DNA from: BCD1 sp942492125
GTDB taxonomy: Bacteria; Bacteroidota; Bacteroidia; Chitinophagales; Saprospiraceae
Assembly (NCBI GenBank): GCA_942492125.1
Contig: CALODM010000009.1
Coordinates: 1 to 64,000, forward strand
Length of the DNA: 64,000 nt
Direction: 5' to 3'
Position 1 is the first letter of the stretch. Each line of letters starts with the position of its first letter. Below are positions 44,021 to 51,842 of this stretch, one piece after another. The position numbers and the translations under genes were made by a program. The notes under the pieces are model-generated. The model had not been told where the DNA came from, made no database searches, and saw nothing but the letters and a program-made list of their open reading frames with translations.

Positions 44021-44914
44021 TTAATTAAGGGGTGGCTGAGCGATAACCTTCAGTCCGCTTTCAATAATCCTGAGGTCAAGGTCTCTGTCCACTACCATGT
44101 GTTCTCCGTCCATATTCAGAACGACATTTTCCTGAAAAGGAATGGATGCACATTTTGTTTTGAAAGAAGTGTAATACCTGGATCGGTGCAAAGTTTTTCT
44201 GAAAAGCCTGATCAGAATTAAAGGCAGTAATACCTTCGGAAAATGCCTTAACAGGCTAACCTCAATATATCCGTCTCTCAGATCAGCCAGCGGGGCAATA
44301 TGCGCCTTGTTGCCAAATTGGGAGTTATTGGAAAAATTGGTGACAAAGGTATGGGCAAAATAATCCTTTCCGTTTGCCCGGAAAGCCAATGGCTCGTTTT
44401 TGTATTGAAAATATTCTTTCAGAGATAAATAGGCATATTTTGCCAGACCCCGCTTTTGTGTTTTCGCAAATAGGCTGGCGATATGGGCGTCAAATCCGAA
44501 GCCAACCTGGTTGACCACTATCTTGTCGTTTACCTGAATGACATCAATTTTCTGCAGGTTTTTTTGATAATTGTTTATGAGTTCAAGAGAATTTCGGGTT
44601 TTAAAGGGTATTCCCAGAGAATAAGCAAGGCCATTTCCGGAACCGGCAGGAATTATCCCGACCACTACATCCGTTCCATAACAACCGTTGACAACTTCAT
44701 TGACCGTACCATCGCCGCCAACAGCAACGATGACATCGAATTTTTTAGCATGCTCTTTTATCAATTCAAGGATATGTCCTTTTTGCAAAGACTCGAACAC
44801 CTCGTATTCGAATAAGGATTTATCGAGGTGTTTGTCGATAATCTCCCGGTAGCCATGTTTGTTTTTCCTCCCTGCTACAGGATTTATCAGAAACAGTATG
44901 TTTTTTTTAGCCAC
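44021..44914 (-). CDS. diacylglycerol kinase family lipid kinase (YegS/BmrU-like)
   Basis: 297 residues starting with GTG at 44914. The DAGK catalytic domain has FLINPVAGRKN, VAVGGDGTVNEVVNG near residue 65 and IIPAGSGNGLAYSLGIP near 90, as in YegS-like lipid kinases. The C-terminal beta domain is complete (MDGEHMVVDRDLDLRI). Cytoplasmic; expected to phosphorylate diacylglycerol or a related lipid. Convergent with the SGNH gene, 26 bp apart. Confidence 0.9.
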   Translation of the reverse strand: MAKKNILFLINPVAGRKNKHGYREIIDKHLDKSLFEYEVFESLQKGHILELIKEHAKKFDVIVAVGGDGTVNEVVNGCYGTDVVVGIIPAGSGNGLAYSLGIPFKTRNSLELINNYQKNLQKIDVIQVNDKIVVNQVGFGFDAHIASLFAKTQKRGLAKYAYLSLKEYFQYKNEPLAFRANGKDYFAHTFVTNFSNNSQFGNKAHIAPLADLRDGYIEVSLLRHFPKVLLPLILIRLFRKTLHRSRYYTSFKTKCASIPFQENVVLNMDGEHMVVDRDLDLRIIESGLKVIAQPPLN

Positions 44915-45089
44915 AATGGTCTTTTTCGGTTTAAATTTGAAATACGCAGGTTCCGTTTTGGGTCTTCAGTATGATTATTTCATTGGTTATCTTTTTCCGA
45001 AAAAAGATTGAAAGGGGTAAAAATCGTCTTCCGCCACATTGTGCAAGGAATGTCCCTCCGTTCCAAATCGTCAATGATCAATTCGTCAA

Positions 45090-46661
45090 TCACGAATTAC
45101 TTTCTTTCCTAAGTCGTTCCTGAATGATCTCAGACATGGATTTTTTTTCAATCTTGCTATCGATCCAGGCTGGCACGTCCAGGTAAATGAAGTCGCGAAT
45201 AGAAAGTGGATCGTCTTCGATTATTCTGATTTCTTCCCGGAATTTTTTAAATAGTTCCATGTGTTCGGATCCGGGTTGTCGTATGATATTATTGAAAAAC
45301 CGGAACGTTTTGCTTTGGAGAGCATTGAGTTCTTTTGTTTTGGAAAGCAATTTACGCACTTTGCCCACCATGTATTCCAGCAATTGATAATTGCCCAATT
45401 CAAAGTGTGCCAGGATGCTGAGTAAATGGGCATAATTTTGAATATCTTCCCGCAAATTAGCCGCATTCAAATCCAAAATGGCATTCAGGTAATCAAGTGC
45501 CTTATCATAATCCTCATTGCCGATATACATGTAGGCAATTTTGTAATAGAATACCAAAATGCGGTGAATATCCATTTTGTTGCTGTACTCATTGAGCTTT
45601 TCCAGCAATGCCGGTATTTCTTTGACGCCTTCGTTGAAAGTACCCATCAGGTAGTGCTTGTTCAGACTTGACGTTTGAATATAAAGGAAGGCAAGGATAA
45701 TGGAATTGTCGTTAAATACCTCTCGTCTTTCTTTTTCGAAAGACTTCAAATGTTCCAGGTGGTGATTGAACTTACCGATGGCCCGCGTATTGTAGGCAGA
45801 GGTAAGTACATAGTGCAAACCACGCATGTAGATATCCGGATCAAAGTCAAGAAATTGCGGGTTATCATCGATTATCTGCACCCATTTCAGCGCATGGCTG
45901 TAGCAGTTGCGGAAATCCAATAAAATGTAATAATACCACACATAAGCCTGGTGCAGGAATATTTTTTCAAAAAAGCTGAGCCGTTCCAGTTTCACCCGGG
46001 TCAGGCCACTCTGAAACAATCGCCGGACAATGTCTATATCCCGTTCATTCTGCACATGCCCGTATTTGATGTAAAACCCGTGGATTTCAATTTTCAGGTT
46101 TGCCAGTTTGCTCCTGTTGTGAATGATCTCACTCTGAGCTTCAGATTGCGTAAGTAATCTTTCGATCCTTTTTTTTATCGACCGACTTCGGGTAATATGT
46201 CTTTCTTCTATGAGTTTTTGAAATTCCAGGATTTCCAGATGCAGAATATTCAGGTGGTTCTCGCGAGCCAACTGCCGGCATTTTTCGAGCAGTTTCAGGC
46301 TTTGCATATAGAGGCCTTTCCCATAGAGGATATAAGCATAGTCAATTTGCTCCCGGATCTCTATGGATACATTTTTTTGTTGGTGAATCAACCTCAGGCT
46401 TTTTAGTATCTGGCGATACAGGTGTTGTTTCATATTGGCCAGCTGGTTTTTCTGCAGGCCGTCAATTTTCTTCAGAACCTGATCATCATTGGGTTCTTTT
46501 TGCTTGTCGAGAATGTCAAAAAGCTGTATAAATTTTAAGTCGGAGCGACTTTGTGTACGGTGGGCGTAAAGCTTGAAATTCCTTTTTTCAGCCTTCGTAA
46601 GGGTCTTTATCAGGTTAAAAAGGGGATCAGAATGATGCGTGGGTATAGGATTTTCTAGCAC
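45090..46661 (-). CDS. large helical hypothetical protein
   Basis: 523 residues from a GTG at 46661 (MLENPIPTHHSDPLFNLIKT). It is almost entirely helical, with TPR-like helix pairs (DYAYILYGKGLYMQSLKLLE, AYMYIGNEDYDKALDYLNAI). No signal peptide or catalytic motif. The N-terminal helix motif LTKAEKRNFKLYA looks characteristic of a Bacteroidota family, but I cannot name a function. Probably a cytoplasmic scaffold. Confidence 0.65.
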   Translation of the reverse strand: MLENPIPTHHSDPLFNLIKTLTKAEKRNFKLYAHRTQSRSDLKFIQLFDILDKQKEPNDDQVLKKIDGLQKNQLANMKQHLYRQILKSLRLIHQQKNVSIEIREQIDYAYILYGKGLYMQSLKLLEKCRQLARENHLNILHLEILEFQKLIEERHITRSRSIKKRIERLLTQSEAQSEIIHNRSKLANLKIEIHGFYIKYGHVQNERDIDIVRRLFQSGLTRVKLERLSFFEKIFLHQAYVWYYYILLDFRNCYSHALKWVQIIDDNPQFLDFDPDIYMRGLHYVLTSAYNTRAIGKFNHHLEHLKSFEKERREVFNDNSIILAFLYIQTSSLNKHYLMGTFNEGVKEIPALLEKLNEYSNKMDIHRILVFYYKIAYMYIGNEDYDKALDYLNAILDLNAANLREDIQNYAHLLSILAHFELGNYQLLEYMVGKVRKLLSKTKELNALQSKTFRFFNNIIRQPGSEHMELFKKFREEIRIIEDDPLSIRDFIYLDVPAWIDSKIEKKSMSEIIQERLRKESNS

Positions 46662-47186
46662 GACAACGTTTTTATTATCAGTTTGTTAGGTATTAAAATC
46701 AACGGTTTAATTTCTTATCAACACTATAAAAAAAGCATGTAATCTATAAAAATGCCCTTAATTTTACAATCGAAAAGCAAAAGAGGTTGAATTTTAAATC
46801 AACTTTTTTAAAAGGGCTTAATGTTTGAATAAAATTCAATAACCCCAAAAAAACATTGAAAGAAAGTAAGAGCTTGACTAAATTTTTTAATGACTGATAA
46901 TCAATGTTTTCCTGAGATTGCTTGTTTGCCGCAATACTGGAAAGCCGGAAGGACTGGAAAATTGAACGAGCGTAATCCTTTTCCACCTTTCCTTTCTTCC
47001 ATTTTTCCTCATGAATTAGAATTTCTTTGCGGAAAAATTAAGGAATCCCAATGAAAATTTTAAACATGCTCGAAAATATATAATATTTAGATTGTCTTTT
47101 TCATTTGATACTCATGATAGAAGATTAAGTTTCTATCGATAATCCGGCGAGGAATTCTGTTCCTTGCCTTTTTTTTTTTTTTTTTT
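46662..47186. other. 525-bp intergenic stretch with MITE-like copy 2 and a terminator-like structure
   Basis: No protein gene is supported. It holds the dispersed element (46870-47067) and two hairpins ending in a long T run (47118-47188). An 80-codon open frame at 46744-46986 on the minus strand lies half inside the element and is not conserved in copy 1. Confidence 0.6.
46870..47067 (+). repeat. MITE-like dispersed element, copy 2
   Basis: 198 bp matching 19698-19892 along its whole length. The left end GAGCTTGACTAAATTTTTTA and the complement of the right end, GAGCATGTTTAAAATTTTCA, are imperfect inverted repeats. No transposase or target-site duplication is evident. Confidence 0.65.
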
Positions 47187-47188
47187 TT
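47118..47188 (+). terminator. two hairpins ending in a run of 20 T: terminator or small RNA end
   Basis: GATAGAA/TTCTATC (about 47118-47139) is followed by GGCGAGGAA/TTCCTTGCC (47145-47168). The second stem has one G-T pair and runs straight into 20 consecutive T (47169-47188). This is a strong plus-strand intrinsic terminator, but no plus-strand gene precedes it. Its T run reaches the stop codon of the convergent nucleotidyltransferase gene. Confidence 0.6.
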
Positions 47189-48194
47189 ATTTAGGGCTGA
47201 AGTCAATTTCGGTATTGTCTCCAATGTTCAGACTTTGCCGGAACCCGGTGATGGAGGCATCATTTCCAACCACAGATTTTCTCAGGATGATTTCCTTGAT
47301 GGTTGAATATTCTCCAATGATGGAATTATTAACGATGGCTCCGTTTATGGTCACGTTATCGCTAATGGTGACATGGGGACCGATGATGGAATTATTGATT
47401 TTGCAGTTGTCTCCGATACTTACCGGATGGATGATTATGGAATTGTAGAAGCTTGGTAAATCAAGGGACGCATAACCCTCCCTGTCAAGAAAAGTTGCAT
47501 TGGTTTCCAACAATGTAGCGATCTGCCCACAATCAAACCAATTATCAACTTCAAAAGTTTTGATCGTACTTCCCTGTTCGATCATCTCTGACAATACGTC
47601 GGTCAGATGTATTTCCTGTTCTCTTTCAAAACCGGCAGCTACGGCCTTTTCCAGGGCCTTCAAAAATCCGGGAATCCTGTTTATCTTATAAATACCCACC
47701 ATGGCCAGGTTTGAGCGGGGGATTTTGGGTTTTTCTTCCAGCGCTTTTATTTTTCCGTTTCTGCCTACCTCAACTACACCAAAATTCCTCGGATCATCCA
47801 CCTTTTTCACGCCGATGCAGTTGAGGGGGATCTCCATTATTTTCGCCAGGTTCATATCGATGATCGTATCTCCAAAACAGATCAATATTTCATCAGAGGG
47901 ATCCAGGTTTTGCCGTGCCATCCAAATGGCATGCCCAGAGCCAAGCCTTTCTTCCTGAAAAATAAAGGTGGTTTTTAATTCAGGATACTGTTCCCTGATA
48001 TATCGTTTGATTTTTTCCCCCAGATACCCAAGAATGAAAATAAAATCTTCAACACCTATTTCGGTCAGTTGATCGATGACAAAGGATATAATGGGCTTGC
48101 CTGCAACGGAGATCAGCGGTTTGGGCTGGGTATAGGTCAGCGGCCTTAACCGAAGGCCTTTACCTGCAACGGGAATTATGGCTTTGATGGACAT
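47187..48194 (-). CDS. sugar-1-phosphate nucleotidylyltransferase with beta-helix domain
   Basis: 335 residues. The N-terminal nucleotidyltransferase domain (1-235) has the signature PVAGKGLRLRPLTYTQPKP near residue 8 and FGDTIID with the metal Asp. A C-terminal left-handed beta-helix (about 245-335) of hexapeptide-type repeats (NCKINNSIIGPHVTISDN) follows. It resembles RmlA/GlmU-like enzymes that activate sugars for LPS or glycan synthesis; the sugar cannot be told. No LPS cluster is adjacent. Confidence 0.88.
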   Translation of the reverse strand: MSIKAIIPVAGKGLRLRPLTYTQPKPLISVAGKPIISFVIDQLTEIGVEDFIFILGYLGEKIKRYIREQYPELKTTFIFQEERLGSGHAIWMARQNLDPSDEILICFGDTIIDMNLAKIMEIPLNCIGVKKVDDPRNFGVVEVGRNGKIKALEEKPKIPRSNLAMVGIYKINRIPGFLKALEKAVAAGFEREQEIHLTDVLSEMIEQGSTIKTFEVDNWFDCGQIATLLETNATFLDREGYASLDLPSFYNSIIIHPVSIGDNCKINNSIIGPHVTISDNVTINGAIVNNSIIGEYSTIKEIILRKSVVGNDASITGFRQSLNIGDNTEIDFSPK

Positions 48195-48433
48195 TTTTGA
48201 ATTTATAGTCTGAAGCCGAAGGTAAAAAAGATTTCTGAGATTATCGGTTTTTAAAATAAGTTCCGTCCCATGAAAGGGGTTTGCTTGTTTCGGGTTCCTG
48301 GTGTAGTCCGGGAGATGTAATTTTCTGTCTTCAGCTATGGTTGAAAGTTGAGCCTTCCCGACATTTCATCTATGGAATTTCACTGCGTTCAACTTGATCC
48401 CCTGAAACCCTTTGAACCAAAACAACCCCGATA

Positions 48434-49180
48434 TCATCGCATACCAATAACCGCCAGCATTCTCCCCGTATGTCCTTTTTCCTTTCGATAAGAAAAATAC
48501 CGGTCGTTGTCTATGTAAGTAGAATAGGGAGAAATTTCGATTCTGTTCCCGGGAATACCGAAATCGATTAGTTGCTGTTGGTTGGCAGCCTTCAGGTCTA
48601 CGAAGAATTTGCCCAGACTTTTATCCCACCTTTTGAAGGGGGCATTGAAATGATCTGCCACATCTGCATCTACTTCAAAGGAACATTCATCGATACAAGT
48701 ACCAATGTAAGCAAAGCAGTCTTCCCCCCGGGTACCATAGGTTTCGTTCATTCGGGATAGCGTTTTTTGGACTATCTTTAGGGTTGTTCCCTTCCAGCCG
48801 GCATGAATAGCTGCCACAGCTTCCTGCTTCTGATCATAAATGAGTATAGGCGCACAGTCGGCCACAGTTACGGTGAGGAATATGTTTTTTTTACTGGTGA
48901 TGAGTGCATCAAAACCTTCCTGTTGTCCGGGGCAGTTGACCTGTAATATTTGGTCTCCATGTACCTGGTGACTGCCTGACACCTGTTCCGGTTTGATCCC
49001 CAGCTGGTTAAAGAAATGGTGTCTGTTCCTGGAAACGTTTATCGGATCATCATCGGTAAAGAGTCCCAGGTTGAGCGATTCAAAGGGCTGCTGGCTGAAT
49101 CCGCCCAGCCGGGTGCTTTCTGCGGCGATGATGTTATTGCAGGACTTTAAAGATTGACAGAAAGAAGATTTGTTAATCAA
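48434..49180 (-). CDS. pgeF: peptidoglycan editing factor PgeF (YfiH/laccase-domain family)
   Basis: 248 residues from a TTG at 49180 (MINKSSF), which fits the start of homologues; no ATG is better placed. Motifs include AAESTRLGGFS, SHQVHGDQI, the TVADCAPILIYD segment with the catalytic Cys, and AIHAGWKGTT with the metal/catalytic His. The family removes wrongly incorporated amino acids from muropeptides or peptidoglycan precursors (purine nucleoside activity is also reported). Cytoplasmic. Confidence 0.92.
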   Translation of the reverse strand: MINKSSFCQSLKSCNNIIAAESTRLGGFSQQPFESLNLGLFTDDDPINVSRNRHHFFNQLGIKPEQVSGSHQVHGDQILQVNCPGQQEGFDALITSKKNIFLTVTVADCAPILIYDQKQEAVAAIHAGWKGTTLKIVQKTLSRMNETYGTRGEDCFAYIGTCIDECSFEVDADVADHFNAPFKRWDKSLGKFFVDLKAANQQQLIDFGIPGNRIEISPYSTYIDNDRYFSYRKEKGHTGRMLAVIGMR

Positions 49181-49271
49181 AATAATTCAACTATTTTTAG
49201 TTTCAGTTCCTGAACGACCTTATGGTAACCTGGTTTTGACAGGTAACTATAGACTGACCCAAGACTTTGTA

Positions 49272-50317
49272 ATGGTAAAAATACTTTTCTGGTTCAATAT
49301 ATTCACCATCTTTTTAGGTTTCGGTGCCTATCTTTCTCCTTATGTTTCTCCTGAAAACTTTTGGATGTTTTCCATTTTGGGACTTTTTTACCCCTGGCTG
49401 GTTCTTGCCAATACGCTTTTTATTGTTTTATGGGCTTTATTGCGCAAACGGTATTTCATTTACTCTTTGGCCTGGTTGATTTTGGGATGGGGACAATTTA
49501 ACAGTATTGTTGGATTCAGGACCAAAGGGCAATTTACCGAAACAGAAAAAGAACTCAAGGTTATGACATTTAATTGTCGTAATCTTATAAAACCAGGTGG
49601 GGTAACCACCAGACTGTCAGAAGAAGCTATCAGGGCTGATTAAAAAATACCAACCGGATTTGTTGTGCTTTCAGGAATTTCCACTGCCCAGGATAGCAGG
49701 CAAATTTGCAGATTATATAACCAAAGGCACGGATTGTAAACATTATTATCAGGATCAAGGCGGACAATTGGCTATTTTTTCCAAATATCCCATCAGCCAA
49801 AAACGGGCAAAATATTATGCCAATCATTCCAACGGATACCTCTCGGCAGATATTAGCCGTAGGGGGCAGGACGTATCGTTTGTTCAACATACACCTGCAA
49901 TCAAATGAAGTGTCGACAATCGCGGATAAGGTAGCTGCTGAAGGAAAGATCCAGCAAAAGGAAACCTGGCTGACCATCAGGGGAATGATCGGAAAATACC
50001 GTAATTCGGCACGAAAAAGAGCTGTTCAGGCCAGTGAAATTTCCGAGTATATTCAACGGAGCCCCCATCCTGTCATTATCTGCGGATATTTTTTTGATGT
50101 TACCATATCTAACGCGTACCACCTGCTATCCAAAGGGGCAACGGATACTTTTAAAAAAGCAGGGGTAGGCATGGGAACGACCTATGCGGGCAGTATTCCT
50201 GGCTTGAGAATCGACTATATCCTGGAATCGGCCGGTATGAAGACCCTGACTTTTGAAATAATAAAAGTTGATTACTCGGATCATTACCCGGTATTCACCC
50301 GGTTATTACCTCAGTAA
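49272..50317 (+). pseudogene. decayed endonuclease/exonuclease/phosphatase family protein
   Basis: Three N-terminal membrane helices from the ATG at 49272 (MVKILFWFNIFTIFLGFGAY) are followed by an EEP domain (LKVMTFNCRNL, LLCFQEFPL, RLFNIHLQSNE, VDYSDHYPV). The frame breaks at about 49635 (a G run, then a stop) and again at about 49860. The catalytic GDFND motif reads CGYFFDV, so the Asp and Asn are lost. Loss of catalytic residues together with indels marks a true pseudogene. Homologues are full-length, about 345-350 residues, often beside rhomboid genes. Confidence 0.8.
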
Positions 50318-50365
50318 AGCAGAGATCACTAAAAACATCAATACATTCAAATAAAACCGTCAAGT

Positions 50366-51745
50366 ATGGAAAAATCTTTCAACCGTCGCAAATTTTTACA
50401 AACCACTGCCCTTGCAGGCGCCAGCCTTGCCATTCCGGCTACGGAGATCAAAGCGCAGCAACAGGAAAAAACCATTGGACCGAAATCGAAACTCAACGTC
50501 GCTTTCCTCGGAGTAGGACTGCGCGGGCAGAGTCATATTTATCTCGTACTTGACCGCGATGACTGCAATGTTGTGGCCATCAATGATGTTGATGATATCA
50601 TGATTGAAAGGGCCAAGGAAATATTCACCAAAAAGGGTAAACCTCAGCCCAAGGTTTTTAAAGGAGAAAAAGCATACCTGGAGCTGTTGGAGGAAGAAGA
50701 TATAGATGCAGTAATCATCAGTTCACCCTGGCGATGGCACTCCGAAATGGCTATTGCAGCGATGAAAGCCGGAAAATATGTCGGCATGGAAGTCTGTGGT
50801 GGTTTTTCTATGGATGAATGTTGGGAGCTGGTCAATACACAGGAGGCCACAGGTTCCCATTTGTTCTTCCTGGAAAATGTATGTTACCGCCGGGATGTAA
50901 TGGCCATTCTCAATATGGTTCGCCAGGATATGTTTGGAGAGATGATACACCTTGAATGCGGATATCAGCATGATCTGCGAGCCGTAAAATTTAATGATGG
51001 CAAGGTGCCCTATGGGAATGGCGTAGAATTTGGTGAGAAAGGGTTTAGTGAAGCCAAGTGGCGTACCAAACATTCCGTACATCGGAATGGGGAACTTTAT
51101 CCGACCCACGGGATTGGGCCTGTCGCTCAGTACATCGATCTGAACAGGGGAAATCGCATGCTTTATCTGACATCCTTCGCTTCAAAAGCAAGAGGCCTTC
51201 ACAATTATATAGTCGATCATGAAAAAGGCGGACCTGATCACCCAAATGCCAAAATAGAATTTAAACTCGGTGACAAGGTAACAACAACCATCCAATGCTC
51301 CAATGGAGAGACCATCGTCATGCACCATGACACCAACCTGCCAAGACCATATTCCCTGGGGTTCAGAGTACAGGGCACCAGGGGTTTGTGGATGGATGTC
51401 AATAAATCCCTGCACATTGAAGGCGTAAGTCCTGAACACCGGTGGGAGGATGCGGATCCCTATCTCAAAAAGTACGATCACCCGCTGTGGAAACGTCACG
51501 AGCAACGTGCCGTGGGGGCAGGTCACGGGGGAATGGACTTTTTCCTCATCCATTCGTTTGTGGAATGTGCCAAAAGAAATGAAACACCTCCGTTTGATGT
51601 GTACGATGCGGCCAGCTGGCTGGCTATAACGCCATTGTCAGAACAGTCGATTGCCATGGGAAGTCACCCGATGCCGTTTCCGGACTTCACGCGCGGAAGA
51701 TGGACGGAACGGAAAGCGACTTTTGCCTTTGGAGATGAGTATTAA
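50366..51745 (+). CDS. Tat-exported Gfo/Idh/MocA oxidoreductase (GH109-like)
   Basis: 459 residues. A twin-arginine signal (SFNRRKFLQTTALAGASLAI) is followed by a Rossmann NAD(P)-binding domain (VAFLGVGLRGQSH) and a C-terminal Gfo/Idh domain. SSPWRWHSEMAIAAMKAGKY and MEVCGG match the GH109 alpha-N-acetylgalactosaminidase-like group, whose members hydrolyse via NAD. The Tat signal implies a folded, cofactor-loaded enzyme in the periplasm. Exact substrate uncertain. Confidence 0.85.
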   Translation: MEKSFNRRKFLQTTALAGASLAIPATEIKAQQQEKTIGPKSKLNVAFLGVGLRGQSHIYLVLDRDDCNVVAINDVDDIMIERAKEIFTKKGKPQPKVFKGEKAYLELLEEEDIDAVIISSPWRWHSEMAIAAMKAGKYVGMEVCGGFSMDECWELVNTQEATGSHLFFLENVCYRRDVMAILNMVRQDMFGEMIHLECGYQHDLRAVKFNDGKVPYGNGVEFGEKGFSEAKWRTKHSVHRNGELYPTHGIGPVAQYIDLNRGNRMLYLTSFASKARGLHNYIVDHEKGGPDHPNAKIEFKLGDKVTTTIQCSNGETIVMHHDTNLPRPYSLGFRVQGTRGLWMDVNKSLHIEGVSPEHRWEDADPYLKKYDHPLWKRHEQRAVGAGHGGMDFFLIHSFVECAKRNETPPFDVYDAASWLAITPLSEQSIAMGSHPMPFPDFTRGRWTERKATFAFGDEY

Positions 51746-51764
51746 AGAATGTAAAATGAAATAT

Positions 51765-51828
51765 GCACGCAGATACCGCAGATACTCGCAGAAAAATCGT
51801 TCAGCGAAATTCAGCGGGTTCTGCGTGC
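51765..51828. repeat. CGCAGAT-type hairpin between convergent genes
   Basis: GCACGCAG (51765-51772) pairs with CTGCGTGC (51821-51828). The interior holds repeated CGCAGAT and CAGCG words. It separates the oxidoreductase and ppc 3' ends. It resembles dispersed intergenic repeats and may act as a bidirectional terminator or mRNA stabiliser. Confidence 0.55.
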
Positions 51829-51842
51829 CATAAACCGCTCGT

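Noticed and set aside
46744..46986. 80-codon open frame on the minus strand
   Set aside because: Half of it lies inside the MITE-like element, and copy 1 of the element breaks this frame with an indel and a stop.
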